Assembly: GCA_028583605.1 (NCBI GenBank)
Contig: CM053337.1
Coordinates: 23,412,764-23,476,763, forward strand
DNA: 64,000 nucleotides
Direction of reading: 5' to 3'
Source: Dastarcus helophoroides
Lineage: Eukaryota; Arthropoda; Insecta; Coleoptera; Bothrideridae
The notes under the pieces were generated by a model. It was not told the DNA's origin. It saw nothing but the letters and a program-made list of their open reading frames with translations, and did no database searches. Positions 56,976 to 64,000 of the stretch are shown here, piece after piece (within the stretch, counting starts at the first letter, position 1; every line of letters starts with the position of its first letter). The position numbers were made by a program, and so were the translations under genes.

Positions 56976-59879
56976 TATCTCTAAATATAACGTCAAAATT
57001 TCTGCAGAATGCACAATTTTTATAAAAAGTCTAAATTTGAAGTATAAACGTTAGACCAAAAAATGAAAACTTTAAGTTTAACTTAAAATTTTGAGTAAGA
57101 ATGTAAGAAACGTTGCGTCGTCTTAAAATTTGGATTTTTATTTGGAAATACTAATCTTCAACTCAAAATATTGGCCTTTTTAAGAAACTATAATTTTAAA
57201 CGAAATTTTGAATTTAGAACCCCACATTTATTTAAAAAAATGATGAATGTCACAATTTTGAGACTAAATCAAAAATAAGTATGAAATTGATTTACGCGTA
57301 CAAAAGTCTATTATTAACTTCTTTCTCACTCGCAATTTTTTATTTTTTAACTTACAAAAAATTTAAAAAATTTTTACTATTAGCGAAATTTTGAGTGTAA
57401 TTTTTATTTTTTCCTTAATTTCTACGTTAATCTGAAAATCTAGAATTTTTACCAAAAAAATGCGATTTTAACACAAAAATGTTTGCTTTTCTGTTCTCTA
57501 AAATTCTCGACTATAAAATAAAGTGTCGATTTTCTTGACATAAGTTTTGAAATTATTAGAAAGTTTTTTGAGGGCATTTTTCAAAAATATTTAATTTTAT
57601 ATTTCGAATTCAGTTTTTTTGAAATCAAACTTAAAATTTCAAGGACAAAGTCAAAACTTTGAAATATGAGTAAAAGTTGGTTTTTTTCTTTACTGGAAAA
57701 ATCAACACTTTTAAAATTAAAAATTATTGCGTAAAGTAGGCTTTTTTTTCGAGAGTTCGGAGGGTTTTTTCCTAACATCAGCTTCAACCTCGAATTTCCC
57801 ACTTTTTTACCGACAATTTCAACTTTTTTTGATACATTTCGATATTTTTTCGTGACCACAATCACAAGAATTTTGAGGTTACAGTTAAAACTGCGAAATT
57901 AAAAGTAAAAAACAAAAATGCAGTAGTAGAAATTTATAATTTTATAACAGAACTAGCTTAGAAATTTCGAAAAAAAAACATTTCGAGTGAAAAGAAAAGT
58001 GCAGGAGTCAAAATAATAAACAAATAATTTCAGAAAGTTATTTCAGAAATTTTCTCGAATTTTTGAAATAATTTTTAAAATAATTTTTGAAATAATTTTT
58101 GAAATAATTTTTAAAAATTAGTTTTTAATGTAAAAATTGAGTTTAGGGGAAATGAAAAATCGAGCATTATAAATAAAAAATTTAAATTGCTCGTTTTTAA
58201 GTTTAGACCAAATTTAAAATTTCTAAAAACACTTTTAAAAAATTTATTTTAGAAACTATAATATTTTTCAGAGGTTGATCTAATTTTTCCTATTTCAAAT
58301 TTCAAGTTTGAACTAAATATTTTAATTTTAAAATATAGTTTAGAGATTTGAAGTTCGCCTTGAGACTTTTTTCAAATATCGAAATTGATAAGAAAAATCG
58401 AATTTTACACAAAAAATCGTGATAAAACAGTTCTTGAATTTTTAAACTCAAATTCGTAATTTAAAAAAAAATTACAACATTAAGAAAAATTTGAAATTTA
58501 ATAAAGAAAATTGAAGTTTCAAGAGAATAGTTTTAAATTTAAAGAAAAATACATAAGTGTGCCTAAAAAAATTTGCAATAAAGTCGAATTACTCGAATTT
58601 TCAGATTGGGTTAAGACACTGGACTAAATACTGTGGCCACGAGTAATAGAAGCATCTTCTAGCATCCGTGACTGTGGCTAATGACTTAAATTGCAGCGCA
58701 GCGTTAAATTCTAATTATTTTAGAAACTCCTAATTTATTATGTAAGTTCAAGTTTACATTTTCAATTTTTTAATTATTTCTAAACTTTTGACTGTATACT
58801 TGAAATATCGAGATATTTTTTTGTACTACTGCGCGTTCATTAAAAATTCTATAGGATTATCTCAAAAGCATTTTTCTAACTTCCCTTTTAACCCCCAAAA
58901 TTGTTCCAAAATCAAAATCCAACGTTCGCAATAAGGCCTGTGTTTGGGACAATATTATCAAATATTTATTGACTAAAAGTCATTTCATGTTTCGCTTTGA
59001 CAATTTGGGAACGGAACATTATTATATACAGAAATCAAAATAATAAAAATTTTCTTGTAATTAATGAGTTTAAATTAGGTTGTTTTGATCAAAATAATTC
59101 AATTTTGTCTTTGTTTTCTTTCATATGCAATCCAATTATAATTTATTAGAGTCTAATGTTAGGCTAATTTCCATTAAATTTTACAGCATTGCCTAAATTT
59201 TGATTGTATCAGTATAACAAACAGCTAATGAGAATATAATCAGCTCCGGTGACTTCCAAATTGAGTATTGTTACAAATAATCTCAGAGTGACCTGTAGGC
59301 GTCCAAATTGGTAATAATTTTCAACGATGCAAATATCTTTGAGATTTACATTTAAATTTCTCTTAATAATAGAAATTTTGAATTGCATTGGTCAGACAAA
59401 ATTTGTAAGTATCCTTAAAGGAATTTATTTCCAGAAATTGTTGTTGAAATTGGTAAATTATCTGTCCATTTAATATTGATTTTTTTATTGATCGAATTCG
59501 GCAAGTTTTTTAAGCAGTCTTACAGAACTGACGAAAATTGCTCAGTATTTGTGGATTTTTCGTCATTATTTTCGTAATATTTTACATTGTCCTAGAGACG
59601 AATTAAAACTCAATATTTTTTATAAATTCACTTTTTTTGGGACTTAAGAATTTTTGTTACAGTTCCAAATTTAGAAACATCGAGGTTATAACCTAAATAT
59701 TACAAAAAAAACTGAAAATGTAAGTTTTTTCCATTGTAAATTCAATATTTTTTTAGAAATGGGGATTTTTTTAAAATTTAGGTACATATTCTAAAACTTG
59801 GATTTGTTTCCTTAAATATTGAGTTTGCTTTTAATTCCTATAACGAACCTCCTTATGCCAAATTCCTCTGTATAACAAA

Positions 59880-60870
59880 TTTTTTCAGGGAATCTTTTTT
59901 TTAATTTCGCTATTTCTCAAAATTCGAATCTTAAAATCCGAATTTCTGATAATTTTGATTTGTTTATCAAAATTTGCCTTTTCGTCAAGATTTGTTTGAT
60001 TTTTTGGTAAGAAAATAAAAAACCTGAATAATTTTGGAAACCTTGGATTTTTGTAAAAAGGCTAAAATTCTCAGAAAACTATTTGGAAATTTTACGATTA
60101 TTTTTAATTTAACTTTCTGGAAATTGCAACTTGCTTCTAACATTTTTGACAGGATGGGACACCTGTTTCCCCCTGATTAAAGCAGTAAAGAGGAAATGAA
60201 TATTCAGCCAGGAAATTTCGACTTTTTTTCAAAATTTGCCCATTTTTCGAAATTTCGATAAAAATTGATTATTTCTGTTAAATTGCGAATTTTTACTAAA
60301 TTTCCATTTTTTTCTTCAAAATTTTGAATTTTTTCTCGTAAATTCGATCTTGTTCTTGAAGTTTGGATCTTTCTCTTGAAATTTCGTTTTTTTCATAATT
60401 CGTTTTTGTTTTTGGAAATGTTAATATTTTTTTTCTTTTGAAATTATGAATTTATCCCTAAAATTCGGTTTCCTCATGAAAATTTAACTTCTTCAAAGTT
60501 TTGAATTTTATCTCAAATCTTTCTTTTCTAATTTCGCCATTTCTCAAAATTCGAATCTTAAAATTCGAATTTCTGAAAATTTCGATTTGGCTTTTCCTCA
60601 AGATTTGATCAATTTTTTGGTAGGAAAATAAAAAACCTGAATAATTTTGGAAACCTTGGATTTTTGTAAAAAGGCTAAAACTTTTAGAAAATTATTTGGA
60701 CATTTTAAGGTTATTTTTAATTTAACTTTCTGGAAATTGCAACTTGCTTCTAACATTTTTGACAGGATGGGGCACCTGTTTCCCCCTGATTAACGCAGTA
60801 AAAAGGAAATGAATATTCAGCCAAAAAATTTCGACTTTTTTTCAAAATTCGCCCATTTTTAGAAATTTCG
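59880..60870. repeat. direct duplication, period ~613 bp
   Basis: CTGAATAATTTTGGAAACCT occurs at 60023 and 60636, with CACCTGTTTCCCCCTGATTA and neighbours also repeated collinearly over about 300 bp. Confidence 0.8.
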
Positions 60871-61464
60871 ATAAAAATTGATTATTTCTGTTAAATTTCG
60901 AATTTTTACTAAATTTCCATTTTTTTCTTCGAAATTTTGAACTTTTTCTCATAAATTCGATCTTGTTCTTAAAGTTTGGACTTTCTCTTGAAATTTCGTC
61001 TTTTCATAATTCGTTTTTGGAAATTTTGATTTTTTTCTCGAAATTCGAAGAAATTTCAACATTTTTCTTGAAATGCTTCTGTTTTCAAAATTTTATGTTA
61101 TTGGAAATTTCAACTTTTCTCTCTAAATTTTTAAATTTTGTCCTTTTCTCAAAATTTGAATATTTTTTCAAAATTTACTTTTGTTCTCGAAATTTCGTCT
61201 TTTTTCTCACAATTCGTCTTTTTTCTCAAATGCGTCTCTGAAATTTAACCGTTTTTCCCAATATATATTTTTTTAATTCCCGCTTTACTCGCAAAATTCG
61301 ACTTTTGTGACTTATGTGACTTTATGTGACTTTATGCGACTTTCTCTGCAAAATTTAGAAATTTTTAATTTAATTACGAAGTCTTTCTTGAAATTTCGTT
61401 CGTTTTCTCAAAATTTTGTGTTCATTTCTTGGAAATTCCGTTATTCTCCTTAACATTGGTGTTT

Positions 61465-61570
61465 TTGAAATACAAATCTTGTCCCCTGAAACCAAGAAAG
61501 ATTAAAAAACACAACAGAGGTTGATCTAACACGTTTCGATAGCCAAGCTATCATCTTCAGTGGGATACTG
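61465..61570 (-). mobile_element. hammerhead-family element, copy 8
   Basis: GAAATACAAATCTTGTCCCC, then AACAGAGGTTGATCTAACAC and the core complement, ending AGTGGGATACTG. Confidence 0.7.
61524..61564 (-). ncRNA. hammerhead ribozyme-like motif, stem I decayed
   Basis: On the minus strand CTGAAGA, stem II GATAGC-TTG-GCTATC, GAAA and ACGTGT are intact. Stem I is CCCA against AGAT and no longer pairs, so cleavage is doubtful. Confidence 0.6.
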
Positions 61571-62819
61571 TTAACAAAAATAATAAAAAACTAACGCCGC
61601 CTTTTTTAAAATTTCGGCTTAATTTTAAAACGATTAACGAATTTAGAGAAAAATTACATAAACTAAAAAATTAACTTAAAAAAAAACGATTTTTTTTCAA
61701 CTAATTTTCAATTTTTTATTTCAACTATGACGATCTTGAAAGTTCAAGAACAAAATTGAGATTCTTAAGAAATCTTTTCTCGGAATATTTTTTTTTAATT
61801 TTGACCTAATTTCAAACGAAAATTGGAAAAAATTAAAATTTTTAGTGAACATTTCCAAAAAAGTCAAATTTTGAGAAAAATAGATCAATTCTAAAAAAAG
61901 TTGATACTACATCAATTTTTGAGAAGAAGAAAAGATGAATTTCGAAAATAAATTTAAAATGTCAAAAAAAAGTACAAATTATAAAAGCAAAATTCAAAAG
62001 AAATAACTACACATTTTCTATGAAAATGCAATTTAAAAAAAGACGAATATTGATAACAAAATGTCGGAATACAAAAAGACGAATTTCCAAGACCGAAAAT
62101 TGTCGAAAATCGAATGAACAAAATTTGAGCGAAAAATCGAAATTTTGGGAAAAACGTAACAAATTGTAGAATCAATTTGTTATAAAAGTTCCACCTAATT
62201 TCGAGAAAATAACTTCGAGAGAAACACCAATTTTGAGAAAAACACGAATTTCGAGCAAAAAATCCACATTTCAAGAGACATAGATTGTAGACTTCTGGCA
62301 CAGAAGTAAACACTTAGAAAAAATGTCAAACTTAGACAAAAGTTAAGAAACCAAGTACTAATTTTAATGAATTTTTTAATATGAAGTAAAATTTTGGGGA
62401 TAAAAAAGTGGAATTTTGGGAAGCAGTCGAAATATTGAAAAAAGGCGAATTTGAGAATAAATTGAAATCGCGAATTCGAGAAAAAGACTAATTTAATTAT
62501 AATCGAATTCAGAAAAAAAATTGTAAATTCTCGGGAAAACTTTGTCAGAGAATCAAATTTTGAGTAATAACGATAAATTTTGAGAATAAAGACGAACCTA
62601 AAAAAGGTAAATATTGGGAACAAAAGTCAAAATTTTGTAAAAAAAAACACAGATTTCCGGAGAAAAGCCGAAATTCGCTCAAATAGGGATGGTTAAAATT
62701 TTAGAGAAGTCGTAATTTTGAAAGCAATATTTAACTTTCAATAAAATTTGGATCTAATTTCGAAAAAATGGATGAAATTTCGAAAAGAGCTGAATTTTAA
62801 ATCAACAAAATTTCAATTA

Positions 62820-62945
62820 AAAAAGTCTAATTTTGAGAAAAAAGTCTAATTTTGAGAAAAAAGTCTAATTTTGAGCAAAAAGTCTAATTTTGAGAAAAAA
62901 GTCTAATTTTGAGAAAAAAGTCTAATTTTGAGAAAAAAGTCAACA
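62820..62945 (+). repeat. ~20-bp minisatellite
   Basis: Seven tandem units of AAGTCTAATTTTGAGAAAA with few changes. Confidence 0.9.
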
Positions 62946-62989
62946 TTTCCAGAATAAAACAAACTTTCATAAAAATTTTAAAGAAGAAA

Positions 62990-63940
62990 GACAATTTTTT
63001 TCCAGAATCAGAAATCGAAATAACGAGCAAAGAGTTAATGTTTTGAAAAAAAATAGGATTTTCTAAAAGAAAATGACACTTTGGGAAAAAGTTAAATTTT
63101 GGAAATGAAGTTGAAATTTAAAAAAAGACAAATTTTGAGAAATAACTGAAATTAAACAAAAACAGATTTAAAAACTCTAAATATCTAGAAAAAGGCCCAA
63201 CGTTAAATAAAGATGAGCCATAGAAAGCCAAATTTTAAGAAAGTTTTAGAATAAAGTCGAACTTAAAAAAGGGGACAAAAAATTAAAACAAAAGTTGAAA
63301 TTTCGTTAGATACGAATTTTGAGGCAAGAGTCAAACGTCGTAGAAACAAAGAGGTTGCGAAAAAAGGTAAAATTTCTGAAGTTTTCCGGGATTAAATAAA
63401 ATTTTGATCTAATTTCGAGGAAAAAAGGTCAACATTTCGAGAAAAAAAAACAAATTTTCATCAAATGGTAAAGAAGATAAAGACAAATTTTACCAGAATC
63501 AGAAATCGAAATAACGAGCAAAGAGTTAATGTTTTGAGAAAAGAATAGGATTTTCTAAAAGAAAATGACACTTTGGGAAAAAGTTAAATTTAGGGAATAA
63601 AGTTCAAATTTAAAAAAAGACAAATTTTGAGAAATAACTGAAATAAAAAAAACAGATTTAAAAACTCTAAATATCTAGAAAAAGGCCCAACGTTAAATAA
63701 AGATGAGCCACAGAAAGTCAAATTTTAAGAAAGTTTTAGAATAAAGTCGAACTTAAAAAGAGGAACAAAAATTTAAAATAAAAGTTGAAATTTCGTTAAA
63801 GAGGAATTTTGAGGTAACAGTCAAAATTTAAAGAAACAAAGGGCTGGGGAAAAAGTTGAAATTTCTGAAGTTTTCCGATATAAAATAAAGTTTTGATCTA
63901 ATTTCGAGGAAAAAAGGTCAAAATTTCGAGAAGAAGACGA
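62990..63940. repeat. direct duplication, period ~491 bp
   Basis: CCAGAATCAGAAATCGAAAT at 63002 and 63493, followed collinearly by ACGAGCAAAGAGTTAATG, GGCCCAACGTTAAATAAAG and GATCTAATTTCGAGGAAAA in both. Confidence 0.85.
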
Positions 63941-64000
63941 ATTTCGAGGAAAAAATCGAAATATTCAGAAATACAAATAATATCGACTTTAAAAATTTAA

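Larger units (their letters stand above)
56976..64000. other. AT-rich filler with local duplications
   Basis: No gene seen. Holds duplications at 59880-60870 and 62990-63940, a 20-bp minisatellite at 62820-62945 and a hammerhead-family copy at 61465-61570. The remainder is A/T-rich with TTTCGA and AATTTTGAGAAAA words. Confidence 0.6.

Noticed and set aside
58605..58700. tRNA-like segment (GGGTTAAGACACTGGACT)
   Set aside because: No acceptor stem or B box.

Overview
The window looks like AT-rich insect nuclear DNA. It has short spliced exons with GT-AG introns, insect-type ionotropic receptor genes, jockey-like, Ty3/gypsy and mariner elements, and long stretches of low-complexity A/T sequence. 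The order of insect cannot be fixed from the sequence alone. Host coding sequence is only a few percent of the window; most of the rest is transposon, transposon remnant or simple sequence.

The host genes are a plus-strand tandem array of three ionotropic receptors (variant iGluR family, closest by eye to the IR75 clade). Copy A (exons at 631-2337 and 6125-6736; its first exon lies beyond the left edge or is lost) is divergent. Copy B (7583-8305 and 17885-19412) reads through as 653 residues. Copy C (24787-25505, 38359-38977, 45297-46132) is a close duplicate of B with a single +1 frameshift in exon 1. B and C share about 200 bp upstream and about 130 bp downstream, so the duplication unit carried the promoter. 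Introns that are 49-51 bp in one copy are 6-13 kb in another because they were invaded by transposons.

Layout: 1-6736 receptor A, with a jockey-like LINE in a 3.8 kb intron; 7383-19412 receptor B, whose intron 2 holds a second LINE (9036-11365), a decayed Glu/Lys-rich repeat gene (11577-17300) that contains a third LINE fragment between roughly 470 bp direct repeats, and a retroelement relic; 19884-24062 a hAT-like element with an internal CAAGGTCA satellite; 24585-46132 receptor C, whose introns hold a CCCGGGAT-bordered AT block with a hammerhead ribozyme (25.6-28.8 kb), a LINE tail, a gypsy element with two LTRs (32089-36561), a CAGTGGCGGCT-ended element (38996-44000) and a mariner (44001-45260); 47369-50703 a long-inverted-repeat element coding for a cysteine-rich CXC-type protein and interrupted by a PIF/Harbinger-like insert; 53543-53773 a broken THAP domain; 54015-56975 a 3 kb purine (GA-rich) microsatellite; 57-64 kb AT-rich filler with local duplications.

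The most notable signal is a dispersed family of short elements carrying hammerhead-ribozyme cores (CUGANGA, stem II hairpin, GAAA, self-complementary stem III, closing stem I). Seven cores in two sequence types are visible. One copy sits in the gypsy gag region between 12-bp direct repeats, and stem II changes on both sides between copies, as expected for a selected RNA structure. This resembles the dimeric hammerheads known from Penelope-like elements and retrozymes, but no reverse transcriptase of that type is visible here, so the family may be non-autonomous.
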